From contig QHXA01000140.1 of the NCBI GenBank assembly GCA_003222755.1, positions 16,994 through 24,217 of the forward strand: DNA of 7,224 nucleotides, given 5' to 3'. Made by a program: the position numbers and the translations under genes. Shown here piece after piece: positions 1-7,028 of this stretch. Under the pieces are notes generated by a model. That model was not told the origin of the DNA and did not search any database. It saw nothing but the letters and a program-made list of their open reading frames with translations. Position 1 is the stretch's first letter, and each line of letters starts with the position of its first letter. The DNA is from Acidobacteriota bacterium. Lineage in GTDB: Bacteria > Acidobacteriota > Terriglobia > 20CM-2-55-15.

Positions 1-456
1 GCAGGTGATGTGGAGATTTTTCCTTTCAGCGTGCCGCACGATGCAGCTGAACCGGTCGCGTACAGCATCACGTGTGGTGGAGTGAAGATCACGCAACTCA
101 CGGACATCGGCTATATTCCGGATGATGTCGCAGGGCGGATCCGCGGATCGCACGTGCTCATCCTGGAATCCAATCATGACCTTGAAATGTTGCGAGTTGG
201 GCCATATCCATGGAACTTGAAGCAGCGGCTCATGGGGCGTTATGGCCATCTCTCCAATACAGCCGTAAGCCGTTTCATTCGAGAGCAGTATGACGGAATG
301 GCAGAGCACGTCCTGCTGGCCCATCTGAGCGCGAAAAACAATCATCCCGAAATCGCTAAGCAAGAAGCGGCACGAGCGCTGCGCGACCGCGGGTTCAGCT
401 CGGCGCGACTGGCCGTGACCTCTCAGGACGGTCCCACTGTACCGGTTCGTTTATAG
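1..456 (+). CDS. MBL-fold metallohydrolase, C-terminal part (5' end outside window)
   Basis: The reading frame is open from base 1, so the gene begins upstream; the last 151 codons and a TAG stop are visible. The GTG at base 10 is probably not the start, because the residues before it continue the domain. Conserved pieces, in visible numbering, are VPHDA (11-15), LTDIG (33-37), a SNHD box (57-60), GHLSN (82-86) and HLSAKNN (108-114). This series is typical of the YycJ/WalJ-like branch of single-domain metallo-beta-lactamase-fold hydrolases. Asp35 and His108 are the likeliest metal ligands in this part; the HxHxDH box would lie upstream, outside the window. Members of this branch are cytoplasmic metal-dependent hydrolases, some thought to act on nucleic acids; the substrate here cannot be told. 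The purB start lies 9 nt past the stop, which suggests co-transcription. Family is confident, exact role is not. Confidence 0.85.
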   Translation, partial: AGDVEIFPFSVPHDAAEPVAYSITCGGVKITQLTDIGYIPDDVAGRIRGSHVLILESNHDLEMLRVGPYPWNLKQRLMGRYGHLSNTAVSRFIREQYDGMAEHVLLAHLSAKNNHPEIAKQEAARALRDRGFSSARLAVTSQDGPTVPVRL

Positions 457-465
457 TGGATGGTT

Positions 466-1776
466 ATGGTACCGAGGTACACGCGGCCCAAGATGGGCAA
501 GATCTGGGAGGACCAGAATAAATATCAGCGTTGGCTGGACGTCGAGTTGGCGGTCGTTGAAACGCTCGCCGAACGGGGCGTCATCCCCAAGCACGACGCC
601 GCCGAAATCAGAATCCGCGCGGCGATCTCGGTTGATCGCATCAACGAAATCGAGGCGGAAGTGAAGCACGACGTGATCGCTTTCACGACATCGGTTGCAG
701 AGCACGTCGGTCCGGCATCACGGTTTTTCCATTTTGGGCTGACTTCTTCTGATGTGTTGGATACGGCAATGGCGCTCCAAGTGCGGGATGCATCCGCCGT
801 CCTTTTCCAAGACATTCAGCGGCTGCTCGCGGTGTTGAGGAAACGCGCACTCGAGTTCAAAACCACAGTGATTGTCGGAAGAACGCACGGCATTCACGCC
901 GAGCCCACGACGTTCGGGTTGAAACTTGCGCTGTTTTACGACGAGGTCCTGCGACAGCAAGCGCGATTTAAAGAAGCTGCTGAAACGATGCGTGTTGGAA
1001 AACTGTCTGGCGCGGTCGGCACATTTGCGCATTTACCACCGGAGATCGAAGAAAAGGTGATGGCGAAACTGAATTTAAAACCGGCGCCGGTTTCTTCGCA
1101 GATCATTCAGCGCGACGGTCATGCGCATTACATCACATCGCTTGCGCTCATTGGAGCAACGCTGGAGAAAATTGCCCTCGAAGTGCGCCACCTTCAGCGG
1201 ACGGAAGTGCGAGAAGCGGAGGAATACTTCTCGCCAACCCAGAAGGGCTCATCGGCAATGCCGCACAAACGCAATCCGATTGCTTCGGAACAGATCGCGG
1301 GGCTGGCCCGCATCCTGCGAAGCAATGCAATTGCGGCGATGGAAAACGTCGCGTTGTGGCATGAGCGGGACATTTCGCATTCTTCCGTGGAGCGCGTCAT
1401 CTTTCCGGATTCCACCATTCTTGCAGACTACCTGCTCGACCGGACAGCAACTCTCATTGAGAAGCTCGTGGTCTACCCGGACCGGATGACACAGAATCTG
1501 GAACTGACCCATGGCCTGATTTATTCGGGTGAACTGCTGCTGGCCCTGGTCACAAAAAATCTGAGCCGCGAGGATGCGTATCGGTTGGTGCAGCGCAATG
1601 CAATGCGTGTATGGGACGAAGGTGGAACATTCAAGGACAAGGTTTTGAGCGATATGGATATCCAGCGGACCCTTAGCCCGAAAGATATCGATGGTGTGTT
1701 CGATTCGGCCAGATTATTGCAAAACGTAGATCGAATTTTCACCCGCGTCTTTGGTAATTCGGGGTCAGACGTCTGA
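466..1776 (+). CDS. purB: Adenylosuccinate lyase PurB
   Basis: Cytoplasmic homotetrameric enzyme of the fumarase/aspartase superfamily. It releases fumarate from SAICAR (giving AICAR) and from adenylosuccinate (giving AMP). The product is 436 aa, close to the usual ~430. Visible motifs are KHDV with His68, TSSD (93-96), GRTHG with catalytic-type His141, and the superfamily signature GSSAMPHKRNP (261-271), whose Ser262/Ser263 sit on the flexible catalytic loop. I chose the ATG at 466 over the in-frame ATG at 460 because MVPRYTRPKM then lines up with the usual N-terminus and the two histidines fall at the numbers known from Bacillus PurB; neither start has a clear Shine-Dalgarno. Oddity: the last eight codons (FGNSGSDV) and the TGA lie inside a perfect 42-bp palindrome, so the C-terminal tail appears to come from an inserted repeat. 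All catalytic motifs lie far upstream, so activity should be intact. Confidence 0.96.
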   Translation: MVPRYTRPKMGKIWEDQNKYQRWLDVELAVVETLAERGVIPKHDAAEIRIRAAISVDRINEIEAEVKHDVIAFTTSVAEHVGPASRFFHFGLTSSDVLDTAMALQVRDASAVLFQDIQRLLAVLRKRALEFKTTVIVGRTHGIHAEPTTFGLKLALFYDEVLRQQARFKEAAETMRVGKLSGAVGTFAHLPPEIEEKVMAKLNLKPAPVSSQIIQRDGHAHYITSLALIGATLEKIALEVRHLQRTEVREAEEYFSPTQKGSSAMPHKRNPIASEQIAGLARILRSNAIAAMENVALWHERDISHSSVERVIFPDSTILADYLLDRTATLIEKLVVYPDRMTQNLELTHGLIYSGELLLALVTKNLSREDAYRLVQRNAMRVWDEGGTFKDKVLSDMDIQRTLSPKDIDGVFDSARLLQNVDRIFTRVFGNSGSDV

Positions 1777-1791
1777 CCCCGAATTACCAAA
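1750..1791. repeat. 42-bp perfect palindrome overlapping purB stop (REP/MITE-like)
   Basis: Bases 1750-1770 are the exact reverse complement of 1771-1791, with no mismatch and no spacer. The core is GGGGTCAGACGTCTGACCCC and the outer ends are TTTGG and CCAAA. The symmetry stops at once outside it: 1749 and 1792 are both C. As RNA it could fold into a 19-bp stem with an ACGU loop. It covers purB codons 429-436 and the TGA at 1774-1776, and ends 14 nt before the purS ATG. No U-tract follows, so it is not a standard intrinsic terminator. The abrupt, perfect symmetry inside a coding end suggests a dispersed repeat of the REP or palindromic MITE type, as mobilised by IS200/REP-associated tyrosine transposases. 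That family assignment is inference; there is only one copy here and no transposase. Confidence 0.9.
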
Positions 1792-1805
1792 CTGGATGTG
1801 CGATT

Positions 1806-2036
1806 ATGAAAGCTACAGTTATCGTGACGTTGAAACCAACTGTTCTCGATCCGCAAGGCATGACAATCCATCGAAGTCTCGCGTCATTGGGCCTGACCGA
1901 TATCACGGACGTCCGGCAGGGGAAGATTTTTCAGATTCAGTTGAAAACCGGAAACCGCGAGCACGTGGAGAGACTCGCGAAAGAAGTCTTGACGAATCCG
2001 GTGATTGAGGAATACCGGATCGTTTGGGAGCAATGA
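1806..2036 (+). CDS. purS: Phosphoribosylformylglycinamidine synthase subunit PurS
   Basis: Small subunit of FGAM synthase. In the three-part enzyme a PurS dimer bridges the synthetase PurL and the glutaminase PurQ and helps form the ammonia-channelling complex; it has no catalytic residues of its own. The product is 76 aa, slightly shorter than the usual ~80. Family marks are LDPQG (14-18), TDVRQGK (34-40) and the C-terminal TNPVIEEYRI stretch (63-72). The ATG at 1806 follows the palindrome by 14 nt and has only a weak GGA (1794-1796) upstream, so initiation may depend on ribosomes finishing purB. Its TGA (2034-2036) overlaps the start of the next gene by one base, and the GGGAG ribosome site of that gene lies inside its last codons. 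Both suggest translational coupling, sensible for subunits of one complex. Confidence 0.95.
   Translation: MKATVIVTLKPTVLDPQGMTIHRSLASLGLTDITDVRQGKIFQIQLKTGNREHVERLAKEVLTNPVIEEYRIVWEQ
2026..2030 (+). promoter_or_regulatory. Ribosome binding site deciding the purQL start
   Basis: GGGAG lies five bases before the ATG at 2036 and only two bases before the alternative ATG at 2033, so 2036 is favoured. That start also gives the standard PurQ N-terminus MKFGVVIFPGSNC. A TTG at 2024 is possible in frame but overlaps this site and would add residues that the family lacks. Confidence 0.7.
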
Positions 2037-4912
2037 TGAAGTTCGGCGTCGTCATATTTCCAGGTTCAAATTGTGAGCATGATTGTTACTACGTCATCCA
2101 GTCGGTGCTCGGAAAAGCCGTGGAATATATTTGGCATCAAGATACGTCTGTGAAAGGCTTTGATGCGATCATCCTACCCGGTGGCTTCGCGTACGGTGAC
2201 TACCTGCGCACCGGCGCGCTTGCGAGGTTTTCCCCAGTCATGACTGCAATCGCCGATTACGCGAAAAAAGGGGGCGTTGTTTTCGGCATCTGCAACGGCT
2301 TTCAAATCCTCACCGAAGCGGGATTGTTACCTGGAGCGCTGCTGCGAAATGTTGGTCTGAAGTATCTCTGCAAGTTCGAGTATCTCCGCACGGAAACGAC
2401 CGACACGCCGTTCACAAATCTGATGACGAAAGGACAATTGCTGCGCATTCCAATAGGCCACGGCGATGGAAACTTTTTCGCCGACGCCGATACGCTGAAA
2501 CGGATTGAAGACAACGGTCAGGTCGTATTCCGTTACGCGGATGCAAACGGCCAGATCACGCCGGACGCAAATCCAAACGGATCGCTGAACAACATTGCCG
2601 GAATCGTGAATGAGCAACGCAATGTCATGGGCATGATGCCTCACCCGGATCGATCGAGCGAGGAGATCTTGGGGAGCGCAGATGGAAAACTCATTTTCGA
2701 ATCGATGGTGAATGCATTGGTACTCATAGACGGAATCCTCACCCAACACGGCCTGACCGAGGCCGAATACGAAAAGATCGTCAATATCCTTAAACGCGAG
2801 CCCAACCTGACGGAGCTCGGTATTTTCAGCGTGATGTGGAGCGAGCACTGCAGCTACAAGAGCTCGCGCGTGCATTTGCGCCGGTTGCCGACGAAGGGAC
2901 CAGCGGTGCTTCAGGGTCCGGGCGAGAATGCGGGAATCATCGATATCGGCGACGGGCTCGCCGTTGCTTTCAAGATCGAATCCCATAACCATCCATCGTT
3001 TATCGAGCCGTTCCAGGGCGCCGCAACCGGTGTCGGCGGAATCCTCCGGGATATTTTCACCATGGGCGCCCGGCCGATTGCGGCAATGAACAGCCTGCGA
3101 TTCGGTCCACTGCATAAGCCGCAAAACAAACATATTCTGGAAGGGGTCGTCGGCGGCATCGCCTTTTATGGAAACTGTTTTGGCGTTCCAACGGTCGGGG
3201 GCGAGATCTATTTCGCCGGCTGCTACTCGCAGAATCCGCTAGTGAATGCATTCGCGTTAGGCATCTTTGAGAAGGATAAGATCTTCTACGGCCGAGCGAC
3301 CGGTGTCGGGAACCCGGTGATCTATGTTGGGGCAAAAACCGGACGCGATGGAATTCATGGGGCCACGATGGCGTCGGCCGGGTTTGGTGAAGATGCCGGC
3401 GCAAAGCGGCCCAACGTTCAGATCGGCGACCCGTTTATGGAGAAACTGCTTCTCGAGGCCTGTCTGGAAGCCATGCACAAGGGCCTCATCGTCGGTATTC
3501 AAGACATGGGCGCCGCCGGTCTCACCTGTTCGAGCTGTGAAATGGGCGCGCGCGCCGGCACTGGCATCGAGCTCGATCTCGATGCCGTTCCACAGCGCGA
3601 AGCGCACATGACCGCCTACGAGATCATGCTTAGCGAATCGCAAGAGCGCATGCTGCTCGTGGCCGAAAAAGATAAAGAAAAGGAACTGGTCGAAGTATTC
3701 CACAAGTGGGGACTCGATGCGGTAAGGGTCGGCCGCGTTACGGATGACGGTCTGCTGCGTGTCCGCCAGCATGGAAAACTCGTTGCGGAGCTTCCGAACC
3801 GCGCTCTGGCCGACGAAGCGCCGCTGTATCACAGACCGGTCTTGCCGCCGAAATCGATACTGTCGTCACGCCTGGATGACTTCACTTTCCTCGATGGCTG
3901 CGAGCCTGCATTCATCGAGACGTTCCTCTCCGAAACCGAGGACTGGAACCAACTGTTAAAGCTTGCCGTCTCCTCACCAAATCTCGCGTCGCGCCAATGG
4001 GTCTGGCAACAATACGATCACATGGTGCAATCCAACACAATGCTGGGACCTGGTTCGGACGCGGCCGTTGTTAGAGTAAAGGGCACCAAGAAAGCGCTCG
4101 CGATGACCTTGGACGGTCCCGGATACCGGGTCGCGAGAAACCCGCGTGAGGGCGCAAAATTAGCAGTAGCCGAAGCCTGCCGCAACATCGTCTGTTCCGG
4201 CGGGCTGCCCATGGCGGCCACGAACTGTCTGAATTTCGGTAACCCGGAGCATCCGGAGGTCATGTGGCAGTTCAGTGAGGTGGTCGACGGTATGACGGAA
4301 GCCTGCGACTTCTTGGGCACCCCCATTACAGGCGGTAATGTCAGCTTCTATAACGAAACATTCGGAGGAGACATTTATCCAACGCCGGTGTTGGGTATGG
4401 TTGGCCTGATCGAAGACATTTCATTTGCGACTCCTTCCTCATTCCGAGACACAGGCGATTCCATCCTGCTGGTTGAACCCGTGCATCGGCGAGTTGGGAA
4501 GGTGAATTTGGACGATGAGCGCGCGCTGCAGAATTTGGTCGCCTTCGCGATTCGAGATGGTCTGGTGAAATCCGCGCACGATACCAGCGAAGGCGGATTG
4601 GCCGTGGCTCTGGCCGAATGTTGCTATTCGAACCTGCGGCGCGGGGCCATCGGTGCTGCGGTGGAGATTCCATCGCACCTGGAAATTCGGAAAGACTTGT
4701 TTGGTGAGGTTTCCACACGCGTCCTGCTGAGCACAACAACTGCGACGACGTTGCGAAAGCGGGCGGAGGATGCGGGCCTGAATGCGTACGAACTCGGCAA
4801 GGTCGGCAGCAAGAGGTTGATCTTTAACTATGAGGGCATCCACGTAATAGACATCGCCATCGAGGAACTCGAATCCTCGTGGGGACAGGGTCTGCCGAAG
4901 CTGCTATCATAG
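2036..4912 (+). CDS. purQL: FGAM synthase PurQ-PurL fusion (glutaminase + synthetase)
   Basis: One open frame of 958 codons joins two normally separate subunits of FGAM synthase, which makes FGAM from FGAR, ATP and glutamine. Residues 1 to ~230 are a class I glutamine amidotransferase of PurQ type: PGSNC (9-13), GGFAYGDYLRTGA (49-61), the nucleophile Cys86 in GICNGFQ, and His203 in MPHPDR. The usual catalytic Glu two residues after the His is Asp205 here. Residues ~235-958 are small PurL (family ~730 aa): HGLTEAEYEKI (238-248), WSEHCSYKSS (268-277), the FKIESHNHP phosphate/ATP region (312-320), GAATGVGG (328-335), LSESQERM (532-539), GGNVSFYNE (766-774) and HDTSEGG (848-854). Each half is full length and the link between them is only a few residues (about 229-236). 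No internal start with a good ribosome site was seen, so this looks like a true fusion. PurS is encoded just upstream with a 1-nt overlap. Domain order is the reverse of the one-chain PurL of Proteobacteria and eukaryotes, where the glutaminase is C-terminal. Confidence 0.95.
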   Translation: MKFGVVIFPGSNCEHDCYYVIQSVLGKAVEYIWHQDTSVKGFDAIILPGGFAYGDYLRTGALARFSPVMTAIADYAKKGGVVFGICNGFQILTEAGLLPGALLRNVGLKYLCKFEYLRTETTDTPFTNLMTKGQLLRIPIGHGDGNFFADADTLKRIEDNGQVVFRYADANGQITPDANPNGSLNNIAGIVNEQRNVMGMMPHPDRSSEEILGSADGKLIFESMVNALVLIDGILTQHGLTEAEYEKIVNILKREPNLTELGIFSVMWSEHCSYKSSRVHLRRLPTKGPAVLQGPGENAGIIDIGDGLAVAFKIESHNHPSFIEPFQGAATGVGGILRDIFTMGARPIAAMNSLRFGPLHKPQNKHILEGVVGGIAFYGNCFGVPTVGGEIYFAGCYSQNPLVNAFALGIFEKDKIFYGRATGVGNPVIYVGAKTGRDGIHGATMASAGFGEDAGAKRPNVQIGDPFMEKLLLEACLEAMHKGLIVGIQDMGAAGLTCSSCEMGARAGTGIELDLDAVPQREAHMTAYEIMLSESQERMLLVAEKDKEKELVEVFHKWGLDAVRVGRVTDDGLLRVRQHGKLVAELPNRALADEAPLYHRPVLPPKSILSSRLDDFTFLDGCEPAFIETFLSETEDWNQLLKLAVSSPNLASRQWVWQQYDHMVQSNTMLGPGSDAAVVRVKGTKKALAMTLDGPGYRVARNPREGAKLAVAEACRNIVCSGGLPMAATNCLNFGNPEHPEVMWQFSEVVDGMTEACDFLGTPITGGNVSFYNETFGGDIYPTPVLGMVGLIEDISFATPSSFRDTGDSILLVEPVHRRVGKVNLDDERALQNLVAFAIRDGLVKSAHDTSEGGLAVALAECCYSNLRRGAIGAAVEIPSHLEIRKDLFGEVSTRVLLSTTTATTLRKRAEDAGLNAYELGKVGSKRLIFNYEGIHVIDIAIEELESSWGQGLPKLLS

Positions 4913-4932
4913 TTGGTTTCCAGGCAAACATT

Positions 4933-4937
4933 GGGAG
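4933..4937 (+). promoter_or_regulatory. Ribosome binding site deciding the purF start
   Basis: GGGAG sits seven bases before the ATG at 4945. It supports that start over a possible upstream in-frame start at 4879, which would overlap purQL and bury the N-terminal cysteine the enzyme needs. Confidence 0.75.
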
Positions 4938-4944
4938 CAATCTA

Positions 4945-6360
4945 ATGTGCGGGATTTTTGGTATCGCGAATCACTCCGACGCCTCTCGAATGGCGCATTT
5001 AGGCCTCTATGCCTTGCAGCATCGGGGACAGGAAAGCACAGGCATTTCCTCTTCTGATGGCGACCAGGTATTCACGCACAAGTCGATGGGCTATGTTGCC
5101 GATGTGTTCTCCGAAGACGTCCTCAAACGCCTCAAAGGCCGCAACGCGATCGGCCATACGCGATACTCCACGGCCGGAGATAGCAGCGAGGGCAATGCGC
5201 AGCCGATTGTCGTGAAAAGCATTCGCAACTACGGAACTGTCGCCCTTGTCCACAACGGGAATCTCATCAATGCGTTTTCTCTTCGGGAACGGCTGGAACG
5301 GCAGGGCGCGATTTTTCAATCCACCAGCGATAGTGAAGTTATCCTGCATTTACTCGCGCGATCCGAAGCCGACAATCTGCTCGACGCGTTAGCAGAAACG
5401 CTTGCGCAAGTTCAAGGCGCGTTCTGTTTGCTGCTGCTGACGCAAGATTCGCTGATTGCCGTTCGCGACCCGAATGGCTTTCGACCTTTGAATCTCGGGA
5501 AAGTAGACGGTTCATACGTCCTGGCTTCCGAAACATGCGCTTTTGATCTCATCGGCGCGACCTATATTCGCGAAGTGGAACCCGGCGAAATCGTACTGAT
5601 GCGCGGCGATGACTTGCAGTCCGTCAAGGCGCTCCACGCCCCCCGGCTGGCGAAATGCATCTTTGAGCATGTCTACTTCTCCAGGCCGGACAGCGTTGTG
5701 TTCGGACGCACTGTCCAGACGAGCCGGGATCTGATGGGCCATATTTTGGCGCAGGAAAGTCCCGTGGATGCGGATCTGGTCGTTCCGATTCCCGATTCCG
5801 GCGTGGCCGCTGCTATCGGGTACTCACAGGAATCGCGGATACCCTTCGCGTTCGGTTTGATCCGTAATCACTACGTCGGTAGAACATTCATCGAACCGAA
5901 AACGAAGATCCGCCATTTCGGTGTGAAGGTGAAGCTCAATCCGGTGAAAGAACTGCTCACGGGAAAGCGCGTCGTTCTCATCGATGACTCGATCGTACGT
6001 GGGACCACAAGCCGGAAGATTGTGAAGATGGTGCGAGCGGCGGGAGCGAAAGAAGTTCACGTCCGGATCAGTTGCCCGCCGACCCTGTCGCCTTGCTTCT
6101 ATGGAATCGACACGCCGACGAAGAAAGAACTGATTGCATCCAGTCACACGGTCGAAGAAATTGCGAAGTACATTGAAGCCGATTCGCTGGCATATCTCAG
6201 CCTGCCTGGCCTGATACGCGCCGTCGCCGGGAAAGGCAGCGAATTCTGCACGGCCTGCTATACGGGCCAATATCCAATCGATTTCGTCGACATGACAGCG
6301 GATGATAAGGCCGAGGATCGTCAGCTCGATTTGTGGGAAGCGAGTTTGAAGGAGACATGA
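4945..6360 (+). CDS. purF: Amidophosphoribosyltransferase PurF (Fe-S type)
   Basis: First committed step of purine synthesis: PRPP plus glutamine gives 5-phosphoribosylamine. Cytoplasmic; 471 aa, normal for the family. The N-terminal Ntn-hydrolase glutaminase starts MCGIFG, so Cys2 becomes the nucleophile after Met removal. HTRYST (71-76), HNGN (103-106) and TSDSE (127-131) complete that site. The C-terminal phosphoribosyltransferase domain has the PRPP loop VVLIDDSIVRGTTS (343-356). Four cysteines at 238 (KCIFEHVYFSRPDS), 384 (CFYGID), 435 and 438 (CTAC) match the ligands of the [4Fe-4S] cluster known from the Bacillus enzyme, implying an oxygen-sensitive cofactor. Unlike Bacillus PurF no propeptide is evident, because the ribosome site fixes the start directly before Cys2. 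Family knowledge predicts feedback inhibition by AMP and GMP. It follows purQL after 32 nt. Confidence 0.97.
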   Translation: MCGIFGIANHSDASRMAHLGLYALQHRGQESTGISSSDGDQVFTHKSMGYVADVFSEDVLKRLKGRNAIGHTRYSTAGDSSEGNAQPIVVKSIRNYGTVALVHNGNLINAFSLRERLERQGAIFQSTSDSEVILHLLARSEADNLLDALAETLAQVQGAFCLLLLTQDSLIAVRDPNGFRPLNLGKVDGSYVLASETCAFDLIGATYIREVEPGEIVLMRGDDLQSVKALHAPRLAKCIFEHVYFSRPDSVVFGRTVQTSRDLMGHILAQESPVDADLVVPIPDSGVAAAIGYSQESRIPFAFGLIRNHYVGRTFIEPKTKIRHFGVKVKLNPVKELLTGKRVVLIDDSIVRGTTSRKIVKMVRAAGAKEVHVRISCPPTLSPCFYGIDTPTKKELIASSHTVEEIAKYIEADSLAYLSLPGLIRAVAGKGSEFCTACYTGQYPIDFVDMTADDKAEDRQLDLWEASLKET

Positions 6361-6388
6361 TCGTGGTTCGGCCTTCCAGTCTCGACAC

Positions 6389-7024
6389 ATGAAAATTCAG
6401 CCGGCCAACCGCAGGCTCGGCATTCTCCTCTCCGGCCGCGGCTCCAACTTTGAAGCTATCGCGGATCGGATTGTCTCAGGAACGCTCGACGCGGAAATTG
6501 GAGTTGTGATCAGCAACGTCGAATCGGCTCGTGGTCTCGAGCGAGCGCGCGTCCGAGGCCTGAATGCCGTTTACATTCCGTCACACAATCGATCGCGCGA
6601 GGAGTTCGATCGTGAAGCGATCGATGTGCTGCGGAAGCATAACGTGTCGATTGTTGTGCTTGCCGGCTTCATGCGGATTTTAAGCAGCGTTTTTCTCGAG
6701 GCATTTCCGGACGGTATTCTGAACATTCATCCAGCATTGCTGCCGTCCTTTCCTGGAGCCGACGCGCAACTGAAGGCGCTCGAGCACGGCGTGAAATTCA
6801 GCGGCTGCACTGTTCATTTTGTGAATGAGGCGCTCGATGGAGGACCGATCATTTTGCAAGCAGTAGTGCCGGTTGCAGACGACGATACCGTTGAAACGCT
6901 TAGCGCCAGAATTCTGAAAGAAGAGCATCGGATTTATTCGGAAGCTATCGAGTTGGTTTTGTCGGGGAAGTGTGAAATTCACGGCCGGCGTGTGGTTATT
7001 TCGAGCCGCGGATTGCGCGGATGA
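6389..7024 (+). CDS. purN: Phosphoribosylglycinamide formyltransferase PurN
   Basis: Transfers a formyl group from 10-formyltetrahydrofolate to GAR, giving FGAR, the substrate of the FGAM synthase encoded upstream. Length is 211 aa, within the family range (~190-220). The phosphate-binding loop LSGRGSN is at 14-20. The catalytic trio is Asn112 and His114 (in NIHPALLPSFPG) and Asp150 (in LDGGP), with the same 38-residue spacing as Asn106-Asp144 in E. coli. GCTVHFV (139-145) is also typical. The ATG at 6389 is the only plausible start in frame between purF and the first motif, but no Shine-Dalgarno is visible in the 28-nt gap (TTCCAGTCTCGACAC precedes it), so initiation may be coupled or SD-independent. 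This is the folate-dependent enzyme, not the formate-dependent PurT. The usual neighbour purM is missing between purF and purN. Confidence 0.96.
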   Translation: MKIQPANRRLGILLSGRGSNFEAIADRIVSGTLDAEIGVVISNVESARGLERARVRGLNAVYIPSHNRSREEFDREAIDVLRKHNVSIVVLAGFMRILSSVFLEAFPDGILNIHPALLPSFPGADAQLKALEHGVKFSGCTVHFVNEALDGGPIILQAVVPVADDDTVETLSARILKEEHRIYSEAIELVLSGKCEIHGRRVVISSRGLRG

Positions 7025-7028
7025 CGGT

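Noticed and set aside
1750..1791. Intrinsic terminator after purB
   Set aside because: The stem is strong, but the bases after it (CTGGATGTGCG) hold no run of T, and the operon continues 14 nt later.
1751..2008. Plus-strand open frame of 85 codons starting in the palindrome and overlapping purS
   Set aside because: Its start lies in the repeat and the rest is purS in another frame; the purS frame has clear family motifs.
2705..2719. Internal start codons (ATG 2705, GTG 2708, TTG 2717) that could produce a separate PurL
   Set aside because: No purine-rich ribosome site at the right distance, and no stop ends PurQ in frame, so a single fused product is simpler. It remains the main alternative for the fusion.
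2327..3133. Long open frame on the minus strand, 268 codons
   Set aside because: It lies wholly inside purQL, straddles its two domains, has no recognisable protein motif and is explained by codon bias of the true gene.
3257..3832. Minus-strand open frame of 191 codons
   Set aside because: Antisense shadow within the strongly conserved PurL region; no family resemblance and no ribosome site.
4913..4944. Promoter or operator in the 32-nt purQL-purF gap
   Set aside because: Too short, no -10/-35 pair and no symmetric operator seen; only the ribosome site is supported.
5824..6390. Minus-strand open frame of 188 codons opposite the end of purF
   Set aside because: Opposite a fully conserved PurF C-terminus; no recognisable domain, so treated as a shadow.
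6589..6626. Cluster of CGATCG words inside purN
   Set aside because: They fall in Ser/Arg, Phe-Asp-Arg and Ala-Ile-Asp codons of a conserved gene with irregular spacing; ordinary composition explains them.
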